This document shows positions 7,832 through 15,772 of a DNA stretch of 30,584 nucleotides, piece by piece. The translations under genes were made by a program, and so were the position numbers. A model generated the notes under the pieces. The model saw only the letters and a list, made by a program, of their open reading frames with translations, was not told where the DNA came from and made no database searches. Each line of letters begins with the position of its first letter. Position 1 is the first letter of the stretch. This DNA is from a virus: IMG/VR virus record IMGVR_UViG_3300037193_000556, positions 1-30,584 of that record, one strand, 5' to 3'.

Positions 7832-8019
7832 GTATGCCTGTCGTTCGAATCATACGTGATGGTTTAAAGGCGGTCGGCGTGACCATCGACGGACGTGAGA
7901 TTCAGGCGACCGCCGTCAGCGTTGACTATCATTCTGACCGACTCACCCGAGTTGCCATTGAAATCGAGACAACCGATTTTGATTTCGTAGCGAAGGAGGC
8001 CCAAGCCGTGATTGTCTAA
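7828..8019 (+). CDS. small hypothetical protein in head operon
   Basis: A 63-residue protein starting at an ATG overlapping the previous stop (ATGA). The sequence is beta-rich (VRIIRDGLKAVGVTIDGREI, then RLTRVAIEIETTDFDFV). No family recognised. Its 3' end contains the GGAGG (7995-7999) that appears to serve the downstream protease gene, and its TAA overlaps that gene's TTG start region. Confidence 0.55.
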   Translation: MSMPVVRIIRDGLKAVGVTIDGREIQATAVSVDYHSDRLTRVAIEIETTDFDFVAKEAQAVIV

Positions 8020-9085
8020 GGCGCTCTACGGCGCTGAAATCTTCGATGTGGGGACGTGGCCTGCTCAGACGGGCCCGGTAACCGTCACCCTCGAAGATAT
8101 CGATGCCATCGTCGCCTCATTCGAGGCGCTTGGCCTGTCCCGCAAGGTTCCTCTGAAGGCGGGGCACAACGAAAAGCAGCCGATGACTGATGGCCAGCCC
8201 GCGCTCGGCTGGGTCTCTCGTGTTTGGCGCCAGGGTACAAAGCTCATGGCTGACTTCGTGGACATGCCAACCGTCATCCACGAAGCCATTCGCACGAAGC
8301 GTTACAAGACGGTTTCAATCGAATTGCTCCGTAACGTCCAAGCCGGAACACGGAAGATTCCGTGGGTGCTGGACGCTGTGTCGTTGCTTGGTGCTGACCA
8401 GCCCGCTGTCGGCACCCTCAAAGATTTGGAAGCGCTGACGATGTCGCGAGGCTCCGCTTTGCGGGCCGGTGCGCGCGTGGCATTCCGGCGGGAATTTCAA
8501 TTCACCAATTCGGAGGCCCGAAAGGGTATGGAAAAGCACGAAGTCGAAGCGGCCATCGCCGCTGCGCTGGGCGCGCAAGAGGTGAAGTTCACCTCGCAGC
8601 TCAATGCGCTGAAGACCGAGAGCGCGCAGGCGCTCGCAGCCGAGCAGGAGAAGACCCGCAAGGCCGAAGTCGCCCGTCACCGTGACGCGGTCAAGTCGAA
8701 GTTCGAGGCAGCGGTCAATAAGACCATCCTGCCCGCGACGCGTGAGCAGTTCTACAAGTTCGCGCGCGTGGAAGACGACGCTTCCGTCATGTCGATCAAG
8801 CTGGACGACGTCGACGCGTACATCAAGGACAACGCCGACAAGGCGCTGCTGTCGAAGAACGCGAAGCAGGAGACGCAGCAGGGCGAGGCGCACGAAGACG
8901 AGAAGGGCTTGCGCGCCGATCAGATCGTCGTCAAGCGCGCCGAGAAGCTCTGCTATTCGCGCCAGCAGGACCCGACGAAGGGCGATCACTACATGCGAGC
9001 GGTGAGCGAAGTCCTGCGTGGCGACGCGAAGCTTGCGGATGCATACAAATACATGCCCGATACCGAGTATCGGCAGGCGTCGTAA
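8012..9085 (+). CDS. capsid maturation protease with C-terminal scaffold (Mu gpI-like)
   Basis: A 357-residue protein. Residues about 1-150 match the Mu gpI-type phage protease: IFDVGTW, a central KAGHNEKQPMTDGQPALGWV block and a following KTVSIELLRN. This protease cleaves scaffold and capsid precursors during maturation. Residues about 175-280 are charged and coiled-coil-like (EKHEVEAAIAAALGAQEVKF, QALAAEQEKTRKAEVARH), the expected scaffold part. The TTG at 8012 lies 12 bases after a GGAGG. An internal in-frame ATG at 8528 could make scaffold alone. It sits directly before the decoration and capsid genes, as in Mu-like head modules. Confidence 0.85.
   Translation: MSKALYGAEIFDVGTWPAQTGPVTVTLEDIDAIVASFEALGLSRKVPLKAGHNEKQPMTDGQPALGWVSRVWRQGTKLMADFVDMPTVIHEAIRTKRYKTVSIELLRNVQAGTRKIPWVLDAVSLLGADQPAVGTLKDLEALTMSRGSALRAGARVAFRREFQFTNSEARKGMEKHEVEAAIAAALGAQEVKFTSQLNALKTESAQALAAEQEKTRKAEVARHRDAVKSKFEAAVNKTILPATREQFYKFARVEDDASVMSIKLDDVDAYIKDNADKALLSKNAKQETQQGEAHEDEKGLRADQIVVKRAEKLCYSRQQDPTKGDHYMRAVSEVLRGDAKLADAYKYMPDTEYRQAS
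8528..9085 (+). CDS. possible internal start for separate scaffold protein
   Basis: Within the protease/scaffold gene, an in-frame ATG at 8528 lies 11 bases after a GGAGG (8512-8516) and just after AAAGGG, exactly at the boundary between protease and scaffold parts. It would yield a 185-residue protein beginning MEKHEVEAAIAAALG. Mu (gpI/gpZ) and lambda (C/Nu3) both make a scaffold from an internal start in the protease gene, so the arrangement is known. Use of this start here is inference. Confidence 0.5.
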   Translation: MEKHEVEAAIAAALGAQEVKFTSQLNALKTESAQALAAEQEKTRKAEVARHRDAVKSKFEAAVNKTILPATREQFYKFARVEDDASVMSIKLDDVDAYIKDNADKALLSKNAKQETQQGEAHEDEKGLRADQIVVKRAEKLCYSRQQDPTKGDHYMRAVSEVLRGDAKLADAYKYMPDTEYRQAS

Positions 9086-9102
9086 GGAGGCACCTGAAAC
9101 GA

Positions 9103-9477
9103 ATGTCTACTGATCTCGATATCAAGTTGATTCAGGTCACCGCGGCTGCCGATCTCGACACCGATGCGGTGAAGTTCAAGGCCGTGACTCTGGCCGGCAC
9201 GATCGCGGCGACCCCGCTGCTCGCGGCCGGCATCCTGCGTCATGGTGCGAAGAACGGTGAGCAGTTGTCCGTCGCCTATGAGGGCGCGTTCAAGGCTCAG
9301 TTCGGAACCGCTGTCGGCACTGTGGGCTACCCGCTCACCGTGACGGCTTCGGGCTTCGTCATCGCTGCCTCTTCGGGTGGCGCCACCATTGGTCGATCGA
9401 TTTCGGTCACCGCCTCGGGCGACATCGCAAAGGCGTTCTTTGACTTCAAATCGCTCGGTTACTCGACCGTCGCTTAA
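9103..9477 (+). CDS. head decoration (capsid cement) protein
   Basis: A 124-residue protein, Ala/Gly/Thr/Ser-rich and beta-strand-like throughout (VKFKAVTLAGTIAATPLLAA, later GGATIGRSISVTASGDIAKA). It resembles the small decoration proteins encoded between the protease and major capsid genes, such as lambda gpD-position proteins and DUF2190-type cement proteins. They bind the expanded capsid and stabilise it. A GGAGG lies 12 bases before the ATG. The assignment rests on size, composition and position. Confidence 0.7.
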   Translation: MSTDLDIKLIQVTAAADLDTDAVKFKAVTLAGTIAATPLLAAGILRHGAKNGEQLSVAYEGAFKAQFGTAVGTVGYPLTVTASGFVIAASSGGATIGRSISVTASGDIAKAFFDFKSLGYSTVA

Positions 9478-9498
9478 CACCCAGGAGGCAACACAAGC

Positions 9499-10479
9499 AT
9501 GGGTATCTCTACCGGTCGAGACCTTCACATCGACCAAAACTTGACGAATGTGGCGATGAACTATCGCCCCGCCGGAATGATCGCGGACATGATTGCCCCG
9601 ATCGTGACGGTGTCGAAGGAAACGGACCTCTATCCGGTGTTCAGCCAGAAAGAGGCTTTGGCCATCGAAGATACGAAGCGCGCGCGCGGCACGCCGGCGA
9701 ATCGGATCACACGCTCGGTGAGCTCGGAAGGTTACAGGGCGGAAAACTACGCTCTGCGCTATGACCTGCCGATCGAAGACCGCGCCAACATGGACGCAGC
9801 GTATGCGTTCGAGTTGGAAGCGGGCGCCTCTCGTTACCTTGTGGACAAGCTGGTGCTGGATTGGGATCGTCGCGTCCTGTCCACTGTTGGCTCGACCACG
9901 AACGTTGCGACGGGCTTCCTGACTGGCTCAGCATGGAACGCAGCCAGCAACGCTGGCGACCCGGTGTCGGCGCTGTATCAGGTTATCGAGCAGATCCAGG
10001 CGACGACCGCTTATCGCCCGAACAACATTCTGTTCGGTTGGCAGGCGTACAACCTGTTCCGGCGCAATACCAACGTTCGTAACTTCGTGCTCGGATCGAA
10101 CAACGGCGGCGGTGTCGTGACGCGTCAGGCTGTCGCTGGGATCTTCGAAGTGGATCGCGTACTGGTGTCCGAGGCGTTCTACAACAGCGCCAACGAAGCC
10201 AAGGCGATCAGCCTGGCCAACACCTTCCCGAAGGACTCGGTGCTCGTCTACTACGCGCCGTCTGGTCCCTCGCGTGAAGTTCCGTCCTTCATGTACTCGT
10301 TCCGCTGGACGGCCCCGGGCCTGCCGGCTCCGCTGTCTGTCGAACGTCACCCGTACGACAGCAAGAGCAAGACCGAGAGCATCGAGGCCGGCTACTACCA
10401 GGACGAGAAGGTCACCAGTTCGGCGCTCGGTGCGCTGTTGACTGGTGTCGGTTCGGCTCAGGCGAACGGCTTGGTGTAA
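9499..10479 (+). CDS. major capsid protein
   Basis: A 326-residue protein. Features typical of HK97-fold major capsid proteins of this lineage are the early PAGMIADMIAPIVTVSKETD, the RARGTPANRI segment, then YALRYDLPIEDRANMDA, and a helix-rich middle (ASRYLVDKLVLDWDRRVLST). A GGAGG ten bases before the ATG supports strong expression. It follows protease/scaffold and decoration genes in the standard order and is followed by a strong hairpin. No long N-terminal scaffold domain is present, which agrees with a separate scaffold. Confidence 0.9.
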   Translation: MGISTGRDLHIDQNLTNVAMNYRPAGMIADMIAPIVTVSKETDLYPVFSQKEALAIEDTKRARGTPANRITRSVSSEGYRAENYALRYDLPIEDRANMDAAYAFELEAGASRYLVDKLVLDWDRRVLSTVGSTTNVATGFLTGSAWNAASNAGDPVSALYQVIEQIQATTAYRPNNILFGWQAYNLFRRNTNVRNFVLGSNNGGGVVTRQAVAGIFEVDRVLVSEAFYNSANEAKAISLANTFPKDSVLVYYAPSGPSREVPSFMYSFRWTAPGLPAPLSVERHPYDSKSKTESIEAGYYQDEKVTSSALGALLTGVGSAQANGLV

Positions 10480-10487
10480 CTGAAATT

Positions 10488-10515
10488 CGGTGGCCGGTAA
10501 TGGTGCCGGCCACCG
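10488..10515 (+). terminator. strong hairpin after the capsid gene, no T-tract
   Basis: A perfect 10-bp inverted repeat, CGGTGGCCGG (10488-10497) and CCGGCCACCG (10506-10515), with an 8-base loop, lies nine bases after the capsid stop. No run of T follows, so it is not a complete intrinsic terminator. It may be a partial terminator or an RNA-stabilising 3' structure that keeps capsid mRNA abundant relative to the large modification gene downstream. Confidence 0.65.
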
Positions 10516-10540
10516 TCACAGCGTAAACGCGGAGGATTGA

Positions 10541-13500
10541 ATGGACGTTGTTATTCACTGCCTTGGAATGCCGTTCAACGGCGAGACGGTAGCGACTCAA
10601 TCTCTGGGCGGAAGTGAAAGCGCAGCCTATTACCAAGCGCGCGAGTTGGCGAAGCGCGGTCACCGGGTGATCGTTTTCACTTCCTCGACAGAGGAAGGCG
10701 TGTGGGACGGGGTGAAGTATTGCTGGGCGGGCAATGTGAGTCAGGAATCGCTGCTCGGCGAGCGGTTTGACTTCTATGCGCGGAACACGCCGCACGACGT
10801 GCTGATCATCCAGCGCCATCCTGCGGCATTTCACGGAACGTTTGCGTCCAAAGTGAACATCTGGCAACTGCACGACCTCGCGCTGCATCGCTCGTCCGGC
10901 ATGGCGAACCACAACATGTGGCAGGTCGATGCGGTGACGTGCGTGAGCCAGTGGCACAAGGATCAGGTGTGCTCGGTGTACGGCTTCGATCCGGACTTTG
11001 TTCAGGTTGTGCCGAATGGGGTGGATGAGGCGCTGTATGTCGATGGCGCCAATCTGCGCGCATGGGATCATGACGAGGAGTCTCGTGCTCATATCGCTGC
11101 ACTGATGGACGCAGGCAAGTTCGTGCTGCTCTACCAGTCGCGCCCCGAGCGCGGCCTGGAGCATCTGGTACGTCCCGGCGGCATCATGGACCGCCTGCGC
11201 GACACGAATGCGCATCTGCTGGTCTGTACCTACAAGAACAACCCGCCGCAGATGCAGGGGTATTACAACTACCTCAACGAGTGCGCGCAGGCGCTGCCAA
11301 ATGTGACGATGCTGGGCTCGTTGAGCAAGCCTCAGTTGGCAGCCCTGCAGAAGTCATGCGACCTGCTGGTGTATCCGACCGAGTTCGAGGAAGTCAGCTG
11401 CATCACGGCCATGGAGGCGATGCACGCCGGCCTGCCGATGCTGGCGAGCGATGTCGGTGCGCTGAGTGAGACCTGCACCGGTGCAGGTTCTGTGCTTATC
11501 ACGCTCAGCGATGGCCACGCTGATGAGGAGCGCTTTGTACGGGCAATTCAGAATTTTTTGCGGCTTGGTGAGATCGAGAGCGGTTTTCATCTGCTTAAGG
11601 CGCAGCAGATCTACGCCGCCAAGACCCGCCGCTGGTCCGACGCCGTCGACCGCCTGGAGTCGGTGATCGAGCAGTGCTTCGAGAAGCGCGCCGGCTCAGT
11701 CGCCGCAGCGACACGACATAGCATTGAGCACAGCGACATCCAGTTCGCGCTCGGCATGCAGGGCGCATTCACCGAAAATCAGGACGCAAACGTCATTGAG
11801 TTGCGTTCTCGCCAAGAAATTCGCGAGCTGTATCAGTTCGCGGAATCCCCCGCCGCCTACAAGGCCCACTACGACCGCCACGGTGGCGCGTACTACGACC
11901 TGTTCGAAAATCAGGTGATTGGCGAGGACGTCACCCGAACGCAGAGGTTTATGGGCGTAGCCAAGCTCCTCCAGCAAGAGATTTCACACGCTGGCGATGA
12001 GTTGCGCGTAATGGACTATGGCTGCGCCCACGGTCACTACGTGATGCCGCTGGCCAAAGCATTCCCCAACACGCGATTCGTCGGCGTGGATGTGAATGAC
12101 CGCGCAATTGGCGCCGCCGTGAAGTGGGCCATGCGCGATGGCGTTGGCAATGCCGAGTTTTGCCTCGGTGGCCAAGATGTGTTCGACAATCCCGGCTTGC
12201 TGACGCCGCTGGCCTACGATGAAACCTCAATGCAGTTCGAAGGCAGTGCCGCGGTAGCCAAGAAGGCACACCGCGAGTTATTCGATGTCGTGGTCGCGGG
12301 CGAAGTGGTCGAGCACGTCCCCGATTGGATGGACCTACTGGAGCGCTTCCGTAGCGTGCTCAAGCCTGGCGGTTTGCTCATCATCACGACGCCTGCCGGG
12401 CGCTGGGAGTGGCAAGGGATCGAATCATTCCGCGACGCGCGAGAGCACCTGCACCACTTCGAACGTCAAGACATCGTCGAAATCTGCGGGAACAATCCCG
12501 TCGAGATTCTCTACGCGCCCGCCGGTAACGATCGCGCCGGCAAGGGTTTGGGTTCGTGGATTTGGGGCGTACGGCCCAATGAGCCATTCCGGGAATATGA
12601 CGTCGAGCGCAAGCGAAAACTGTTGGCGCCACGCGAAACGCTGTCTGCTTGCATGATCGTGAAGGACGGCGAGAAGACGTTGCGCAAGTCCGTCGACTCG
12701 TTCATCGATTGGGTGGACGAATTGATCATTGCGGTGGACCCGACAACGAGGGATCGCACGATCGCCGTGATCGATCAGCTGAAGGCTGATTACAGGTGGA
12801 AGCCAATCACAGTGATCGATGGCTTGCCCGCGCTTGATGCGGGTTTCGACGAGGCGCGCAATCGGTCAATCGACGCAGCCTGCGGCGATTGGATTCTCTG
12901 GGTCGATGCAGACGAGGAAGTCAGGAATCCGTGGAACATGTGGAAGTACCTGCGCCCGAGCCAACACAACGCATATGGCTTCCCGCAGGTGCATTATTCG
13001 GCAGAGCCAGACCAAGTGCTCACGACCGACTTCCCGTGCCGGCTGTTCCGTACCCGCAAGGGCATCAAGTTCTTCGGCGTCGTGCACGAGCACCCAGAGA
13101 TTGAGGTCGGCAAGGCAATCCCGCGCTCAGCCCTGCGCCATGACGTGAAGTTCCTGCACAACGGCTACGTTGACGAGGAAGTCCGCCGTAACCGCTACCG
13201 GCGCAACCTGCCGCTGCTCCACCGTGACCTGGAGAAATATCCCGAGCGCGGCCTGAACCGTTTCCTGATGCTCCGTGACATCGCGCAAGGGCTCATGTTC
13301 GAGCACGAGCAGACGCAAGGCATCGTGCTCCACGGACAGAAGGAACGCGCCGTGCAAGGCATCGACTACTGGCGCACGATGGTCGAGAAGGACCCGCTGC
13401 GCATGGTCATGGACTCGCTGCAGTTCTATTCACACTGCGTGGCGACCCTCGGCCTCGGATTCGAGGCAGAGGTGACCTATCGCGTGGCCAAGGATGCCGC

Positions 13501-13621
13501 GCCTGACCTCGCCTGCAACACGAACTTCAAGGGCCGTTTCGCGACCCAAGATGATTATTCCAAGCTGATTCGCAAGATCGAACAGGAGGCCACCCGCCAC
13601 TATGACTCAAAGTATCTTTGA
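10541..13621 (+). CDS. three-domain glycosyltransferase-methyltransferase-glycosyltransferase
   Basis: A 1026-residue fusion. Residues about 1-390 are a GT-B glycosyltransferase (GT4-like): LGGSESAAYYQARELAKRGH near the N-terminus, VVPNGVDEALY, YQSRPERGLEHL and YPTEFEEVSCITAMEAMHAG. Residues about 440-660 are a class I SAM methyltransferase: VMDYGCAHGHYVMPLAK, FVGVDVN, then GEVVEHVPDW and LKPGGLLIITTP. Residues about 700-1026 are a GT-A family 2 transferase: SACMIVKDGEKTLRKSVDSF, FDEARNRSIDAACGDWILWV and the metal-binding DAD. All core motifs look intact. A GGAGG five bases upstream gives a good start. Lying between capsid and connector genes, it probably builds a methylated glycan on a virion protein; sugar and target are unknown. 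Confidence 0.88.
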   Translation: MDVVIHCLGMPFNGETVATQSLGGSESAAYYQARELAKRGHRVIVFTSSTEEGVWDGVKYCWAGNVSQESLLGERFDFYARNTPHDVLIIQRHPAAFHGTFASKVNIWQLHDLALHRSSGMANHNMWQVDAVTCVSQWHKDQVCSVYGFDPDFVQVVPNGVDEALYVDGANLRAWDHDEESRAHIAALMDAGKFVLLYQSRPERGLEHLVRPGGIMDRLRDTNAHLLVCTYKNNPPQMQGYYNYLNECAQALPNVTMLGSLSKPQLAALQKSCDLLVYPTEFEEVSCITAMEAMHAGLPMLASDVGALSETCTGAGSVLITLSDGHADEERFVRAIQNFLRLGEIESGFHLLKAQQIYAAKTRRWSDAVDRLESVIEQCFEKRAGSVAAATRHSIEHSDIQFALGMQGAFTENQDANVIELRSRQEIRELYQFAESPAAYKAHYDRHGGAYYDLFENQVIGEDVTRTQRFMGVAKLLQQEISHAGDELRVMDYGCAHGHYVMPLAKAFPNTRFVGVDVNDRAIGAAVKWAMRDGVGNAEFCLGGQDVFDNPGLLTPLAYDETSMQFEGSAAVAKKAHRELFDVVVAGEVVEHVPDWMDLLERFRSVLKPGGLLIITTPAGRWEWQGIESFRDAREHLHHFERQDIVEICGNNPVEILYAPAGNDRAGKGLGSWIWGVRPNEPFREYDVERKRKLLAPRETLSACMIVKDGEKTLRKSVDSFIDWVDELIIAVDPTTRDRTIAVIDQLKADYRWKPITVIDGLPALDAGFDEARNRSIDAACGDWILWVDADEEVRNPWNMWKYLRPSQHNAYGFPQVHYSAEPDQVLTTDFPCRLFRTRKGIKFFGVVHEHPEIEVGKAIPRSALRHDVKFLHNGYVDEEVRRNRYRRNLPLLHRDLEKYPERGLNRFLMLRDIAQGLMFEHEQTQGIVLHGQKERAVQGIDYWRTMVEKDPLRMVMDSLQFYSHCVATLGLGFEAEVTYRVAKDAAPDLACNTNFKGRFATQDDYSKLIRKIEQEATRHYDSKYL

Positions 13622-14144
13622 TCGTATCCGTCAGTCGTGGAGCGTGCTGAACGGCACGATTGACCTGCGCTCCCATGTGCCCGTGGAGGGATACTGGGAC
13701 GTAAAGGTCGTCCGCGCTGATGGCACGATCGAAGCGAAGACCGTTCGAAACACGGTCACCGTCACCGGCCTGAACCGCATCGCTGCCTGTGCGGTGAATA
13801 GCGCCGGCGGTGTGTTCAACGCAATCATGGTCGGCTCGGCGACTGCGGCCCCGGCGCTCACCGACTCCCAGTCGAGCATGGGCGAGGTATCGCGCAAGAG
13901 CTTTATCTCACAGGGCCAGTCGCGCGAATGGTTCTTCGGCGTGGCTACCTGGGGCGGTGCGGCCGACAGCATCACGTCGGTCACGCTCAACAGCGCCGGC
14001 ATCACCATCGGCACGAGTTCACTCGCAACGTCGCTGCTGGCGAACCGCGTGAACGGGCTCAGCGTGACGCTCGGCAACTCCGACTTCCTCAACCTGACAG
14101 TGCGGGTGCGTGTCGGCTCGCATGACGTAGCTCATACCACCTAA
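13602..14144 (+). CDS. probable virion-associated beta protein
   Basis: A 180-residue protein overlapping the end of the fusion gene by 20 bases, with a GGAGG 12 bases before its ATG. After a short helical start (FDRIRQSWSVLNGTIDL) it reads YWDVKVVRADGTIEAKTVRN followed by TVTVTGLNRIA, and then long Ser/Thr/Gly/Ala-rich strands. This pattern recurs in small phage structural proteins of unknown role. Placed between the glycosyltransferase fusion and the radical SAM gene, it is a candidate surface protein and possible modification substrate. That role is inference. Confidence 0.6.
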   Translation: MTQSIFDRIRQSWSVLNGTIDLRSHVPVEGYWDVKVVRADGTIEAKTVRNTVTVTGLNRIAACAVNSAGGVFNAIMVGSATAAPALTDSQSSMGEVSRKSFISQGQSREWFFGVATWGGAADSITSVTLNSAGITIGTSSLATSLLANRVNGLSVTLGNSDFLNLTVRVRVGSHDVAHTT

Positions 14145-14830
14145 TGTTCCCGATCCGCCATATCCACCAGATCGAGCTGACTTCGCGGTGCAATCTCGCC
14201 TGTCGATATTGTCCATCGCCAAAGCTTCCGCGCCCGAAAGTGGATATGGACGAGGAAACGTTCAAGGCGGCGCTGTATTGGGCGCGCTTCTTCGTTGAGC
14301 GGAACGGACCGCACGAAATCAACCTCGCGGGCATCGGCGAGTCGACGCTGCACCCTCGCTTGGTTGAGTTCGTCGCCCTCGCGCGCGCGTACATGGGGCC
14401 GCACCAGGACATTCTGTTTGCGTCTAACGGCGTGACCATGACGGACGATCTTGCCAAGCAGTTGGCGCCATACCGTCCACGGATCTGGATCAGCCTGCAC
14501 CGCCCGGAGAAGGCCGGGCCTGCGGTTGAGATCCTGAAGCGCTACGGGCTGATCGCTGGCGTTTCTGCGGATCCTTCGGTGTCCGCGACGAACTGGGCTG
14601 GGCAAGTGAAGTGGCACGTCTCCGTCGAGCGCCGGGAATGCACGTGGGTCAAAGGCGGAAAGGTGATTGTGTTCGCTGATGGTCGAGTCTCTCGATGCAG
14701 TTACGACGCATCCGGGATCGGAGTCATCGCCACGGTCAAGGACGATCTGGAGCAGTTTCAAACCTCACCCTACGACCTGTGCAAGACGTGTGATCAGGAT
14801 GTCGGAGTAACTCAGGAGGCTGCCGCCTGA
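14144..14830 (+). CDS. radical SAM protein with SPASM/Twitch-like C-terminus
   Basis: A 228-residue enzyme. Residues 12-23 read LTSRCNLACRYC, giving the CX3CX2C motif (Cys16, 20, 23) that holds the SAM-cleaving 4Fe-4S cluster. INLAGIGESTLHPRLVEF (about 59-76) is the GE-type SAM contact region. Cys166, Cys185, Cys213 and Cys216, with the FADGRVSRC segment, form a four-Cys set like the Twitch/SPASM auxiliary-cluster domain. Such enzymes often modify peptides or proteins. At 228 residues it is much shorter than usual SPASM enzymes, so the barrel is compact. It starts by TAATG overlap without a ribosome site, so translation is probably coupled to the upstream gene. The substrate is unknown. Confidence 0.85.
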   Translation: MFPIRHIHQIELTSRCNLACRYCPSPKLPRPKVDMDEETFKAALYWARFFVERNGPHEINLAGIGESTLHPRLVEFVALARAYMGPHQDILFASNGVTMTDDLAKQLAPYRPRIWISLHRPEKAGPAVEILKRYGLIAGVSADPSVSATNWAGQVKWHVSVERRECTWVKGGKVIVFADGRVSRCSYDASGIGVIATVKDDLEQFQTSPYDLCKTCDQDVGVTQEAAA

Positions 14831-15772
14831 TTGTCTCGCGTGCGAGTCGTTCGTTATCGGCAGCAGCGCGCGGATAGCGCCTGGGAGGATGTTTCGGTCG
14901 GCATGTCGTCGATGCCGGCGCAGTTGGCTGTCGACGGCCGCAAGGTGCGGATGGATCTCACCGGCTCCGATTGGGGCGTTGTCGAGGATGACATCAACGG
15001 TGCTTCAGTCACCCGGGATGTCGGGGCCGCGTTCGATGGCACTGATGCCGTCAAAATTGTTCCACCGTCGAGCCAGCTCGATAACGGCAACAAGACAACC
15101 TACTCCTGCATCATGCGGGGGCTCGACCTCTCGAACGGCGGCACCCACGGCGTCGCTCAGGTTAATTTAGGGTTCTGCCTCGCGTATGGCTCGCGCTACT
15201 GGGACTTGGCGCACACAGCCAAGGTCACCGGCATTCTCGGGTCGCAGACGATCGGCGGTGTGACATCAGCCCAGGCACGCGCGGCGATCTTCGAGAACTT
15301 TATAAACAGCGGCGGAGGTGATCTGCGCCGTGTGTTCGGTGTTACTGCGCAAACGACGCAGGCATACAAAGAGCCGGACAACTGGATCGATCAAGGTCCA
15401 GAAACGGATTTCCTGTTCATCCTTGGCAACACAAGCAACCATGCGAACGATCCACCGCTGGTCGCGACAGAATATCTGTATTGCGAGCAAGAGGTGGACT
15501 ACCGGCAGGACCGCGGCAATGCGAACGGCCGCAATCGGTTCGATGTTTGGGCGCGCGGCGGCTATCTCGGGTACTTGGATATTCCGCTGACCTGGGAAGC
15601 AAGCTGGAACTTTGCCTACCAGTACGCACGCGAAATTGAGTACATCGGCGCGCTGTGGAATTCGCCCGGGACGGCGAATGCAAACAACTTCCTTCGTGTC
15701 TCCCACCCGATCGTATCGACGAATCGAGCGAAGGATGACCGCATAGGCCCACCGCCGGAGTTCCTGCAGTGA
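14831..15772 (+). CDS. probable surface/virion protein, beta-sandwich-like
   Basis: A 313-residue protein starting at a TTG directly after the radical SAM stop, 11 bases after a GGAGG. The sequence is strand-rich with many aromatic residues (RYWDLAHTAKVTGILGS, EYLYCEQEVDY, NRFDVWARGGYLGYLDIPL), as in lectin-like or polysaccharide-binding sandwiches. There is no signal peptide. I do not recognise a family. It shares a four-base overlap with the next gene. Position suggests a capsid or tail surface protein and possible partner or substrate of the upstream modification enzymes. Confidence 0.55.
   Translation: MSRVRVVRYRQQRADSAWEDVSVGMSSMPAQLAVDGRKVRMDLTGSDWGVVEDDINGASVTRDVGAAFDGTDAVKIVPPSSQLDNGNKTTYSCIMRGLDLSNGGTHGVAQVNLGFCLAYGSRYWDLAHTAKVTGILGSQTIGGVTSAQARAAIFENFINSGGGDLRRVFGVTAQTTQAYKEPDNWIDQGPETDFLFILGNTSNHANDPPLVATEYLYCEQEVDYRQDRGNANGRNRFDVWARGGYLGYLDIPLTWEASWNFAYQYAREIEYIGALWNSPGTANANNFLRVSHPIVSTNRAKDDRIGPPPEFLQ

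Noticed and set aside
10412-11215. 267-aa minus-strand ORF opposite the glycosyltransferase
   Set aside because: It is antisense to motif-rich coding sequence and spans the capsid gene end and the hairpin, so it is a GC-rich shadow frame.
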